Source of the DNA: Jimgerdemannia flammicorona
Taxonomy: Eukaryota; Mucoromycota; Endogonomycetes; Endogonales; Endogonaceae
Assembly (NCBI GenBank): GCA_003990745.1
Contig: RBNI01003408.1
Coordinates: forward strand, 1-15,928
Length of the DNA stretch: 15,928 nt
Reading direction: 5' to 3'
Both the position numbers and the translations under genes were made by a program. The notes under the pieces were generated by a model, which made no database searches, had not been told where the DNA came from, and saw only the letters and a list, made by a program, of their open reading frames with translations. Shown here in pieces: positions 8,557 through 15,928 of the stretch; the stretch's first letter is position 1; every line of letters begins with the position of its first letter.

Positions 8557-9199
8557 TTTTTTTTTTTGATAAATGTATACGCACGTTTGATAAGGGCGTG
8601 TACATAGGTTGTAACCTTAGGGCAGGGATTTCTGTAGGCTCCGAGAACAAGGAACATACATCTCCACAGTGTGAAAAAAGAAAAAAAAGACGGTAACGTT
8701 CCAAAATGATACAGGCGCAGAAACAAATGACGTACATATAATACATATCGACGGCGTCTCGTGGGATGAAAACATAATTCCACGCCTGACAATGTTACCA
8801 ACTCTTTGGAAAGAGCATACTACCGGTAGTTCCCGAGCGTTTTGTGTTATACTGTTTCTAATATGATTGTGGACAAGACAAATCTTAAAAAACAAACCAA
8901 ATTAAAAAATAAAATAAACAAAAACAAAAACTAAAACAATTATCACCATTTGAATCATATCACTCATGTTCGAGTACACAAACAGCACGTTCTCACCTTA
9001 TGAGAAGCATCCACTTTACGATATTGAAGCTAGATACGTCTCGAGTTTTATTCAGCACAATTTATTTCTCTTAATATATCCATAGATGGTGTTTATTATG
9101 CATATCTAATATTGCAAAGATGCGCATCTACATACCAAGACTCCAAATATATTCAGGTATATTAGGGTAGTACCCGGGTAATCCGAACACCACAGCCAC
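8557..9199. other. Non-coding spacer with homopolymer and A-rich tracts
   Basis: It holds a T run (8551-8565 at its left edge), an A-rich low-complexity stretch at 8886-8940 made of AAAAC/AAAAT units, and otherwise unremarkable sequence. The minus-strand frames here overlap each other in different frames without coding-like codon use. Confidence 0.45.
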
Positions 9200-9415
9200 G
9201 AACGATTTATTAAATGCAGAATGACTACCAAGCGATGACGTTTAACTGCAGAATAATTAACTACAGAACGACAATTAAATACAGAATTCAATAAAACGCG
9301 ATGATTAAGTGACAAGCGACAATTAAATTCAAAAACGATGATTAAAAACAAACATAGAATGACGATTACTTGCCAATCAATGAGTAACTAATGACGATTG
9401 ACAATTAACTGCTTA
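9200..9415. repeat. Degenerate short repeats around a CGAYRATTAA core
   Basis: Variants of the core recur roughly every 15-30 bases: ATAATTAAC, ACGACAATTAAAT, GCGATGATTAAG, GCGACAATTAAAT, ACGATGATTAAA and GACAATTAAC, often beside CAGAA. This is a loose minisatellite rather than a precise array. It keeps CpG, so it belongs to the gene-type segment. Confidence 0.45.
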
Positions 9416-9502
9416 AACTCAGAACGAGGTATCGTATCAGCTGGGAATCGATGGAGATTCTGTAATTGTAGTTAAAGGGGCTTGGGAGACGCCTCCTCTT
9501 AC

Positions 9503-9587
9503 CGTATCGTTTCCTGTTCTCGACTTCCAGCTCGACGAAGACTTGGACTCCACGGACCCCCAGCACAATCTTGGTGTGTTCACTCAT
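9503..9587 (-). CDS. Possible first exon of a minus-strand gene of unknown function
   Basis: An ATG at 9587-9585 opens MSEHTKIVLGVRGVQVFVEL and eight more residues, with coding-type codons (many GTC, GAG, AAG). After 28 codons plus one base, at 9502, the sequence GTAAGAG matches a fungal 5' splice site closely. Translation past it also stays open to 9405, but with poorer codon quality. The predicted peptide alternates V/L/I with charged residues, as in beta strands. A downstream exon could be the coding-like fragment at 8556-8397, which would need an intron near 1 kb, long for a fungus. Upstream, AT-rich DNA begins within about 100 bases, so the promoter may be cut off. Family unknown. Confidence 0.35.
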
Positions 9588-9609
9588 TCCGTTTATTTAT
9601 AGATAATAA

Positions 9610-10365
9610 CATCAGCAGCGAGGTGTAAGCAAGTCTCTGAATCAGTGCAAATTGTTATTATAGATTTGAGAATGATATTTTCAATTAAGAGCTTATAGTT
9701 ACTGCAGTAAATACTTATATCTCTTAGTTTATTACTATATATATATAATTGTATATTTATATTACATTTTGCTATTTTGGTAAAAAAAATATATCTGCAA
9801 AATAAACTAAAAATAATTAAGTACTCCAGTAATATCTAAATATTTTTAAATAGATCAAATTTACTAAATTTTTTTCAACTCTTATAAAATAATTTGCTTA
9901 TTTATTTTATCACCTTAAGATTTTATTGATAAAAAGCAAATATAATAAATACTCTACTTTTTTTTTTCTATTTTGTATCTTTACTTAAAACTTAATACTT
10001 ATTTTTAAAGAAGTCTATTAAACTAATATTAAAAGTATTTTTTTATCTATATTATACTTATATAAAGAAATATAACTTTTGAAAATAAAAATTATCAATA
10101 ATTTTATATAAATTTTCTATCTTTGATAAACATTTTACTAAAAAAAAAAAAAAAAAGCAAATTGAGTTATATTATTAATAAAAAAATAATATTTTAAATA
10201 ATTATTTTTTGCAAACTTTAATTTATATATCTATTAATAAATTTAAAAAAATATATATTTATAAATAAAGATATATATTAATATAAAATCTTTTTATTTA
10301 AATATAAATATAATATATTAAGTTATTAAAATATAAATAATATTATTTTAATCTCTTAGTCTACT
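9610..10365. other. AT-rich, CpG-poor relic DNA without recognisable genes
   Basis: Composition drops abruptly to very high A+T near 9660, with long A and T runs (for example 10139-10156). All frames are full of stops. Nothing is recognisable as an element; it is probably decayed repeat DNA. Confidence 0.55.
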
Positions 10366-10794
10366 TATTGTCATGTAGTGGTCGCTGAGTCCTTCAAATA
10401 TGCCAGATTCTTTTCAAGATGTATCTCTTAGACTAACTCAAGTTGTTATAAGCAAGTTCTTATTGGAGTGCCTTCCCAAGGTCTTATAGTCCTCAAACTT
10501 CTTATCTTTAACTATCTTGTTATCTCTTAGATTACTTGCAAGGAAGTATGTATAAGTGAACTGGAACTGAGGGGACTATATTATATACATTGTCATATAG
10601 TGAGCATTGAGTCCTTCAAATACATCAGATTCTCTTCAAGGTATATCTCTTAGACTAACTACAAGTTTGTTATAAGCAAGTTCTTATTGGAGTACCTTCC
10701 CAAGGTCTTATAGTCCTCAAACTTCTTATCTTTAAACTGTCTTATTATCTCTTAGATTGCTTGCAAGAAAGTGTGTGTAAGTGAAACTGGAACT
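10366..10794. repeat. 222-bp tandem duplication, two copies
   Basis: Copy 1 spans about 10366-10571 and copy 2 about 10588-10794; TCATRTAGTG starts at 10371 and again at 10593. Long shared blocks include AGTCCTTCAAATA, ATAAGCAAGTTCTTATTGGA and CTTCCCAAGGTCTTATAGTC. The copies differ by scattered changes, many of them transitions, and by one- to three-base gaps. On the minus strand, copy 1 encodes an open stretch that includes FLASNLRDNKIVKDKKFEDY, so the unit may come from the leader/gag region of the LTR element whose promoter lies just to the right. Confidence 0.82.
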
Positions 10795-10832
10795 AACTTT
10801 ATTTCAGAGAAAATAAGAGGGGTATTTATATA
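10795..10832 (-). mobile_element. LTR-like promoter and poly(A) signals, minus strand
   Basis: On the minus strand, TATATAAATA (10832-10823) precedes ACCCCTC and then AATAAAG (10803-10797), followed by the duplicated leader-like region. TATA box, short R and AATAAA are the layout of a fungal LTR. The 35-bp minisatellite on its upstream side could then be part of U3. LTR borders cannot be fixed. Confidence 0.35.
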
Positions 10833-10905
10833 AAATATAATTCAATGGTTGCTAAGATATAAAGCTAAATATAAATTCTAATAACTAAAATTACTAAGTT
10901 CCAAG

Positions 10906-11072
10906 GCTGGCATTATTTGGTATCACATCAAAATGCCAGTGCTGACATTATCCAGTGTTACATGAGAATACTAGTACTGGAACAATTTCGCATCACCTCA
11001 GAATGCTGGTGCTGGCATTATCTGGTGTTACATGAGAATACCGGTGGTGGCATTATCTGGTGTAACAAAGAA
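10906..11072. repeat. 35-bp minisatellite, nearly five units
   Basis: Units start at 10906, 10941, 10976, 11011 and 11046; the last is partial. The core is GCTGGCATTATCTGGTGTTA then CATGAGAATACCGGT. Units 2 and 4 share the TTACATGAGAATA half, while 1 and 3 share a different TCAC(A/C)TCA half, hinting at a 70-bp higher-order unit. The 35-bp length is not a multiple of three, so it is not a protein repeat. It lies just beyond the 3' end of the minus-strand pseudogene. Confidence 0.85.
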
Positions 11073-11073
11073 C

Positions 11074-12048
11074 TTAGAGCAGAAAGTTCAGGACTAGAGG
11101 GGCTTCATCATCATCATCATCATCATCACTGAAGGAGATGAGATCTGCGAATTCATCATGCAGGTCACGCGTTTCGCGTACTTCGCGTGCTTCAGGTATG
11201 TCGTGCGGGATGATGTCATCGATGATGTCATCATGTTCGGCTGTGGCGGGAAAATCGGGAACAAGATCTGGAGCTCTCCAATCTATGAGGTTCTCTTCCA
11301 CAAAATAGGGGACAAATGTGGGGTCTTAGGGGGATCTAACCCAGATGCTTGGGCCTTAGAATACTGAGATCAATCCTTGCAGGAATTGGTCTGGGTTGTC
11401 CTGGAGGATGGGGTGCCAGAAGTCTTCTACTTCTTCACTGTTGAGGGTGATAGTGGACTGGGCTTCTATAGCCACCCTGGCTTCTAGTGCATTGATATGG
11501 TGGGATGACAGGTCTCTGAAGTCTGAGACTCTAACATACTCCAAGTTGGGGATAGACTATGATGCATGCCTAAAGATCTGATGGATCTTCTTAGCTATCC
11601 TTATTTCATATATGTCCATGGGGGTGGCATCTCGTAGCTCTTGGATGCTGGCCTGTGGGAACTCCCAGCAGAGGAGGTTTCCTATTTCATACTCCTGCCA
11701 TATTTGGAGGCATTCAGTAGCAATGGTAATCCTTGTTTCCATTTCACGGCAGTAGAGGATAAAGTGATAGGGGTCTGCAGTACCCAGGTTAACACTAGGA
11801 GTCCTTCTTGAGCAGGTCCTCATGGCTCTTCTGATGTCTTGGAACATCCTTTCTTCAACCAAGGTACCTTGGTGATTCCTTGACCTTGAGATTTGGTGGG
11901 CGGCAGGCATTTCGTTTGTGGTAAGTCTTTGAGCTATTTTGAGATTGGTGGTTCTTATTGGTTGCTACTACTGTGGTTTCTTAATCCTTCTTTTATATTC
12001 TTCAGGATGCTTGTACTGTAGTCACAATGACTCACAGTTGGTCATCAT
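11074..12048 (-). pseudogene. Inactivated gene of unknown function with Asp-rich C-terminus; stops but no frameshift
   Basis: One minus-strand frame stays protein-like from about 12048 (an ATG-ATG) to the TAA at 11074-11076. In-frame stops occur at 12052-12054 (just upstream), 12022-12024, 11968-11970, 11965-11967, 11557-11559, 11356-11358 and 11326-11328. The longest intact piece is 117 codons, from the ATG at 11910. All pieces share the same frame, and the stops are TGA, TAG or TAA, so point changes such as CGA to TGA and CAG to TAG explain them without indels. The central part looks helical (EERMFQDIRRAMRTC, IRIAKKIHQIF, HHINALEARVAIEAQ). The tail is acidic (DDIIDDIIPHDIPEAREVRE) and ends in seven Asp encoded by a microsatellite at 11106-11126. 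I recognise no family; it may be a mobile-element ORF or a host gene caught in a decaying repeat. Two-frame translation near 12138 suggests coding may have begun further upstream. Confidence 0.5.
11106..11126. repeat. (CAT)7 trinucleotide microsatellite
   Basis: Seven perfect CAT units. On the minus strand, in the pseudogene frame, they read as consecutive Asp codons (GAT). Confidence 0.95.
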
Positions 12049-12139
12049 TGCTCATCTCGTATGCCATATGATCTTCTTATGCTCCGATCTGGTGGCTTGT
12101 AAGGAAAGGCTGTCTCCTGTGCTGATGTCATCATTCTGG

Positions 12140-12640
12140 GGTCACCATTACATTATATATAAATAGCTAAGTTTAACAATTAGATTAAATTTTCAATCTA
12201 TATGCTCACTACTATTTTATTATAATAAATATTGATAAAAATTCTCAATTTAATTTAATTTAAATTAATGGAAGTATTAGTTAGTATATAGTTTTACTTT
12301 GATATTATTATTATTATATTGTTAAATTTATTTACTCTTAGAGATATTAAAAGAATTGATTTTACTTTATTATTATAAACTCTATCTCTAGTTACTTTAT
12401 AGACCTTATTTCTATTTATATAGTAACACTTACTATTTTTATACTTATCTTAATCTATTTAGTCAAAGATAAAGATTTTAGCTTTTCTTTAATCTTAATA
12501 CTAGTATATAGATTTATATATAAATTATAATATAGAGATTAAGATATTAATCATTTTTTTTAATATTAAAAATATATATTTCAAAAATATCTAAAAAGAT
12601 AAACTTGTTGAAAACTAGTATATATGTATACTAAGGGAGT
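12140..12640. other. AT-rich relic DNA without recognisable genes
   Basis: High A+T, no CpG seen, stops in every frame. The short stretch at 12241-12270 (TCTCAATTTAATTTAATTTA) resembles the foldback element family, but is too short to call. Confidence 0.5.
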
Positions 12641-12679
12641 TGATGGAGACCAATACAGTAGATTAGAGAAGGCAGGAAG

Positions 12680-12775
12680 CAAATAAGGCTTTCTCGGGAT
12701 TTGAACCCTTCGGAAATCAATATTGTAATAGGTGATATCTGTAGTAGTTGATGTCAATCAAGGGCACCTTATTTG
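12680..12775. repeat. Short element with 9-bp inverted ends and a Pol III B-box-like motif
   Basis: CAAATAAGG (12680-12688) and CCTTATTTG (12767-12775) are perfect inverted repeats 96 bases apart end to end. Just inside, the minus strand reads GGTTCAAATCC, which fits the tRNA B-box consensus GGTTCRANYCC. No A-box or cloverleaf fits, so I do not call a tRNA. It may be a tRNA-derived relic or chance. Confidence 0.3.
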
Positions 12776-13062
12776 TAATACTTAGATTTTGTGGGCATGA
12801 TAATATAATATAATAAAAAAAAAGTTTCCTATCGTAACATGCGAGCACTTTTATGTTATGTATACTACTCTCACTCCATCCAGATAGGAACACTTTTCGT
12901 TGAATAGAACATGTTTGTATAATTATTTATTTATTTTATTTTATTTTATCTGGCCCCGTCTCGGATGCGTCGAACGCACGCACTCTATTACACGACATTC
13001 AAGGATAGTGTTGTCCAAAGAATCACTTCATGTCAACGGCCACGTGCTCGAAAGAGGACTAA

Positions 13063-13626
13063 GTTGTCAACCTCGGTGATACTATTTATATTACTGACCT
13101 TGTGCACTCTAACAAGTTTACCACCCATGACACATCACAAGACCCACTTTACCGCCTGTGCCGACGCCTCGTGCCTAGTTGTGATCACAGGGTCACGCCG
13201 ATTAAGCTATATACATCATCACATTCTTTAGCCTTCTGTGTGATTGAAATTAATAGCATAATTAAGAGCGGCCAACTACATACATTTACAGCATCTGCTT
13301 TAGAAAAATGCAAACAAAACTATGCATACTTTGCATACACACATACTGAAATATATGATACAGGTATTTAAATGGTTGATACAGATACTTAAATGTTTGA
13401 TATAGGTACTCAAGTCTATGGTGCAGGTACTCAATGTATAACATATGTACTAGCCAAAATAGGGTTCGATTTTCTCAATCACATACTAGATTATTCTCAA
13501 TTACATACAAGATTGTTCTCAGATTATTCGACGGCTCCTCGAACATGCTACTATCAATTTATCGCCAATGATGGAGTTTATTCGCTATTTCGGAGATATT
13601 GCTATTCCCCTACAGTAGGTCACTGA
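13063..13626 (+). pseudogene. Interrupted reading frame with an internal 7-residue repeat, function unknown
   Basis: One plus-strand frame is open from 13063 to the TGA at 13624-13626, except for two TAA codons within the 21-bp repeat at 13357-13440. The left part reads VVNLGDTIYITDLVHSNKFT with balanced codons. The right part includes DIGTQVYGAGTQCI and ends RRYCYSPTVGH. The interrupting TAA codons sit where the intact repeat units have CAA (Gln), so C-to-T changes would create them. There is no clear ATG start and no family resemblance. It could be a decayed gene or a chance open frame in gene-type DNA. An overlapping 88-codon frame at 12965-13231 has an ATG but poor protein quality. Confidence 0.25.
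13357..13440. repeat. 21-bp tandem repeat, four units
   Basis: Units start at 13357, 13378, 13399 and 13420. A representative unit is GATATAGGTACTCAAGTCTA plus one base. The period is a multiple of three, and the units encode D-T/I-G/D-T-Q/stop-M/V-x. Confidence 0.8.
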
Positions 13627-13920
13627 ACATCAGTTACTGGTTGTAAAAATTGAATGGGGCGTGAGCAAGTAAATAAACTCTTGATTGGATGGCACATGGT
13701 TAATCTGTTGGGCATGTCTGCCTTGTTGAAGATGGCATTATTTATGGCGTGTGACTCAAATACGAAAGTTTCACAAATGAGTTTCCTTTCATTTACCATC
13801 CATCTTTATCTGTCGTAAACCAAGCTTTTCTGTCGCGCCATTTTCTGAGGTTAAGTTGGAAACACAAAGGAGAAAAGGTTCCCCTCCCTCTTTTTTTACC
13901 AAAGCTATCGCTGCATTTAA

Positions 13921-13971
13921 ATGGCAAGCCATCACATTTCTTTGGCAACTGACGCTCGAGTTTTTCATTGA
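13921..13971 (+). other. Possible upstream ORF, 16 codons
   Basis: ATG at 13921 has A at -3 and G at +4, a strong initiation context. It encodes MASHHISLATDARVFH and stops at TGA 13969-13971, about 100 bases before the main ATG and immediately before a candidate splice donor. If it lies within the transcript it would reduce translation of the main ORF. No transcript start is known. Confidence 0.3.
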
Positions 13972-13974
13972 ACG

Positions 13975-14062
13975 GTGAGTAAACTGTACTATTTTTCTGG
14001 TTATTTTGTCATACTCTCGACGACCTCGGCAATATACTCAATTAAGGATTTCACATTCCAAG
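13975..14062 (+). other. Candidate 5' leader intron
   Basis: GTGAGT at 13975-13980 is a near-ideal fungal splice donor. Candidate acceptors are AAG ending at 14046 or CAAG ending at 14062, giving 72 or 88 bases, a normal fungal intron size. No strong branch-point sequence is seen, so this is tentative. Confidence 0.3.
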
Positions 14063-14068
14063 CCAATA

Positions 14069-14440
14069 ATGTCTGAGATCGCGGTCTTCAAAAACTTGAT
14101 TTTCACACCGCCGGGAAAGCATTCCTACTACCGACTCTACGGTTTGTGGGCCTGCGGCAAGTGCAAGAAGACTTGGTCAAGTGCCCATACCTATGTGAGT
14201 TTGGAAAAATACAAGAATCAAGTTCCTGCCGCAGAACTCAAGAAAGACTGGGATTACTTCACTCAGAAGTGCAAGAAGTGTCCGAAGGGAGACTCCGTGG
14301 GTCACATCACGGAGTATAAGCATTTGAGGGAGAAGGAGTCGGACTCGGAAGAAGAAGTGGAGCCTGATACTAAGAGACCGCATATCTCAAGCTTGTGCGA
14401 GAAATGTAAGCAAGGGTTTCGTTGCGTAGATAGATTTTAG
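14069..14440 (+). CDS. 3CxxC-type zinc-finger protein, 123 aa
   Basis: The frame is open from 14006, but the first ATG is at 14069, giving 123 residues ending with TAG at 14438-14440. The fold is recognisable as the eukaryotic 3CxxC-type zinc finger. A YRLYGLWACGKCKKTWSSAH segment (residues 21-40) holds C29xxC32 followed by the typical W-S-S-A. C68xxC71 lies in FTQKCKKC. The last block, H105-ISSLCEKCKQGFRC, holds C110xxC113 and C119, matching the H...LCEKC..G.C ending. This family includes animal ZAR1 (RNA binding) and RTP (receptor transport) proteins; many fungi carry short uncharacterised members, so the role here is unknown. Between the second and third CxxC is an acidic linker (ESDSEEEVEPD, 90-100). 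The protein is little more than the domain. A GTGAGT at 14193-14198 and a GTAAGC at 14406-14411 resemble splice donors, but the conserved domain reads straight through both. Confidence 0.85.
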   Translation: MSEIAVFKNLIFTPPGKHSYYRLYGLWACGKCKKTWSSAHTYVSLEKYKNQVPAAELKKDWDYFTQKCKKCPKGDSVGHITEYKHLREKESDSEEEVEPDTKRPHISSLCEKCKQGFRCVDRF

Positions 14441-14732
14441 GAATGCCAAGAGATGCATAGCGAAATAATCAGCACAAAACTTCAGTATAAGAAAACAAAT
14501 AGGTGAAATTTCTTTTTGGTAAAAACCATCGTACTGAGTCCATATCGATTGTATGAAAACCTTGATGGGCAATATATGTCTATGTTGATTGCAAGAAATC
14601 GCGTTGCAATGCGAATGCGCAGTGTTTACGTCTTTCAAGGCGCTTGGTTTTAGGCGTTCAGGATATTTGGGCGATGTCTTAGGTGTCCGTGCACAATTAC
14701 ATGCATCAATGGCAGGGCAAGGTTAGTTATTT

Positions 14733-15023
14733 ATGATAGGTGAAGACACGTATCTTTACTTCAAGAGGGGTTCCGATGAAAATACTTGCTATCGGAATTC
14801 ATTGATTTGGAATACTCAATGCAAGCATGCAACGGTAGGTCGTAAATCACTCGTGCATACTTGCTGCCGACCATCAAACATAGAGACATATATTTGGGTC
14901 GAGCAAGACAGGCCCATCCAAATATGTAAGCAGGAAGGGAAATTACAAGCGGAAAGTGCGTGTGAGCATCGTGTAAAAGCAAAAGGGATGGATGCAGAAA
15001 AACTAACGCCTGAGTATGTGTAA
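14733..15023 (+). CDS. Possible small ORF, 96 aa, function unknown
   Basis: ATG at 14733 begins MIGEDTYLYFKRGSDENTCY and the frame stops with TAA at 15021-15023. The product is hydrophilic, with seven cysteines and a charged C-terminal half (KQEGKLQAESACEHRVKAKG), more protein-like than the overlapping minus-strand frames. It begins about 290 bases after the zinc-finger gene on the same strand, so it might also be 3' untranslated sequence. No family resemblance is seen. Confidence 0.28.
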   Translation: MIGEDTYLYFKRGSDENTCYRNSLIWNTQCKHATVGRKSLVHTCCRPSNIETYIWVEQDRPIQICKQEGKLQAESACEHRVKAKGMDAEKLTPEYV

Positions 15024-15538
15024 ATCGACTGTTGGGGGCAGGAAGTAGGGACACAGTATCTATTATTGAGACTTGTAAGGTTGCACAATCAAAAGAATAT
15101 AAAACATATTTCATGGCTTTGCATCGAACCCACGTTGTCGGCAGTCATCCATGTCCGCAAGTTCTAAAAGTGCTCTAAACATCTCCATTCTCAGTATATT
15201 GCCCTTACGCTGCGTATCCTTGGTTCTGCGGGCTCGTTGGTGTGTTTCACTTGGTTGAAGGCGGCTCAACGGGTGAATCATTCGTTTTCAGTTAAAGCAT
15301 TCATTTTGAACGAAATGTCGCAAATGGGAAGTTTCGTTAAGTTCAATAAAAGAAGACAGAATTTCCGTGGTGGGGGGGGGGGAGGGGAGGGGAGTAAAGG
15401 TGGGATGTAACCAAGAAACATCCCTCAGTCGGAATATATATTGCATGGCTAAGTCATCAAGCATATCTCCACGAGTAATGATTTCATTGTCGTAATATTA
15501 TCTCAAGGACGAGAAGATATAGTTGTTGAAAATGGTTT
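15024..15538. other. Intergenic DNA with a G-rich tract
   Basis: Composition is balanced and there is no convincing ORF. The one distinct feature is the G-run at 15372-15394. The region separates the plus-strand genes from the minus-strand gene at the right edge, so it may be a region of converging 3' ends. Confidence 0.45.
15372..15394 (+). repeat. Poly-G / potential G-quadruplex tract
   Basis: Eleven G, A, four G, A, four G, A, G. There are enough G runs of three or more with short loops to form an intramolecular quadruplex. Confidence 0.8.
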
Positions 15539-15928
15539 TTACATACAAATACAGAGTGAGCTATGTTGTGAACGACAGATGTAATGTGAAAGAGGTGATG
15601 ATCTTGCTATGTACACATATATATGCATGATTGAAAGTGAGAACCAGAAAAATACTATGGGAACCCAAAATGCTCCCAATAGATGAAATTGTTCGTTGTC
15701 TCTCTGGAGCCTATTCCCGGTCGATCTGAACCCACTCCACAATCCACCGGCCATGAGAACCTTGGCCGAGATGATCTTGTGGTCATTGCCTGACCCTGTG
15801 GATGGAGTCGATTCCATGGATTGTTTGGGGGTCTGCGGATCTTGAGCGGCGGGCTGTGAGACGTGAAATTGGGTGAGGCGTTCTTGTGAATTTTCAGGAA
15901 AGGCATGATTGTACGTTTTTTTTTTTTT
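15539..15928 (-). CDS. 3' part of a minus-strand gene running off the right edge, function unknown
   Basis: One minus-strand frame is open from the window edge to TAA at 15541-15539. From about 15906 to 15680 it has good coding character: FPENSQERLTQFHVSQPAAQ, a Pro/Ser/Thr-rich linker, then NDHKIISAKVLMAGGLWSGF, using codons such as ATC ATC TCG GCC AAG. An in-frame ATG occurs at 15817, but the coding quality upstream of it argues for an earlier start outside the window. The last 60 codons are hydrophobic and AT-rich (FWVPIVFFWFSLSIMHIYVY), which could be a membrane segment or, more likely, unspliced intron or 3' sequence. The competing frame with ATG at 15906 (83 codons) looks like a shadow. 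Family not recognised. Confidence 0.42.
   Translation of the reverse strand, partial: KKKKTYNHAFPENSQERLTQFHVSQPAAQDPQTPKQSMESTPSTGSGNDHKIISAKVLMAGGLWSGFRSTGNRLQRDNEQFHLLGAFWVPIVFFWFSLSIMHIYVYIARSSPLSHYICRSQHSSLCICM

Larger units (their letters stand above)
13627..14068 (+). promoter_or_regulatory. Upstream region of the zinc-finger gene, with pyrimidine tract
   Basis: Gene-type DNA with CpG. A pyrimidine tract (13882-13898, CCCCTCCCTCTTTTTTT) precedes ACCAAAG and a possible TATA-like CATTTAAATG (13914-13923). Such tracts often lie just before transcription starts in filamentous fungi. If transcription starts near 13900, the leader would hold the upstream ORF and candidate intron listed separately. 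Confidence 0.35.

Noticed and set aside
11939..12166. 75-codon plus-strand frame opposite the pseudogene
   Set aside because: Rich in Cys, Leu and Ser from antisense reading of the minus-strand pseudogene; no supporting features.
12665..12775. tRNA gene on the minus strand
   Set aside because: The B-box-like GGTTCAAATCC fits, but the T stem pairs only three bases, the acceptor-like ends are seven bases out of register, and no A-box is present.
12965..13231. 88-codon plus-strand ORF with ATG
   Set aside because: Composition is low in typical protein features and it overlaps a longer, more protein-like frame; no start context or downstream continuity supports it.
14761..15114. 117-codon minus-strand frame and an overlapping 90-codon one
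   Set aside because: They are antisense to a plus-strand frame with more protein-like composition; neither shows motifs. The choice is uncertain.
15655..15906. 83-codon minus-strand ORF with ATG at 15906
   Set aside because: Its peptide is rich in P, R, S and N, like a shifted frame, whereas the overlapping frame open to the window edge has clear coding codon use.

Overview
The window looks like nuclear DNA of a filamentous fungus, most likely an ascomycete (Pezizomycotina). It alternates between AT-rich blocks that are almost free of CpG and contain only broken mobile elements, and short segments of ordinary composition that hold small compact genes. Nothing bacterial is visible: there are no operons and no ribosome binding sites. 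The strongest gene is a eukaryotic 3CxxC-type zinc-finger protein. The species cannot be named from the sequence alone.

Layout. 1-1611: a CpG-free, 5'-truncated non-LTR retrotransposon (LINE) on the minus strand, ending at a 17-bp minisatellite. 1612-3631: AT-rich DNA with a TA-flanked foldback element and the remains of a DDE transposase gene (2625-3569, plus). 3632-4034: a short island that still has CpG, with three perfect 20-bp repeats, next to a family of small inverted-repeat elements (about 3717, 4062-4147 and 4700-4797). 4160-6830: AT-rich relics, including a duplicated 165-bp segment, a second foldback element (5560-5893) and the 5' end of a Copia-like LTR retrotransposon (about 6440-6655).

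6840-9610: gene-type DNA with an intact cysteine-rich zinc-ribbon-like gene (7270-7881, plus) and two coding-like minus-strand fragments (about 8397-8556 and 9503-9587). 9610-12640: a second AT-rich block with a minus-strand LTR-like region, a 222-bp tandem duplication, a 35-bp minisatellite and a pseudogene with an acidic C-terminus whose stops all fall in one frame (11074-12048). 12640-15928: gene-type DNA with a broken reading frame containing a 21-bp repeat (13063-13626), the 3CxxC zinc-finger gene (14069-14440) with a possible upstream ORF and leader intron, a small uncertain ORF (14733-15023), and a minus-strand gene that runs off the right edge (15539-15928).

The genes do not form a visible pathway. 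The story told by the window is genome compartmentalisation: repeats inactivated by C-to-T decay, concentrated at CpG, beside sharply bounded segments that escaped it. I see no convincing new molecular system. The best leads are the unrecognised cysteine-rich protein, the possible split minus-strand gene at 8.4-9.6 kb, the CpG-focused decay pattern and the foldback/MITE families.
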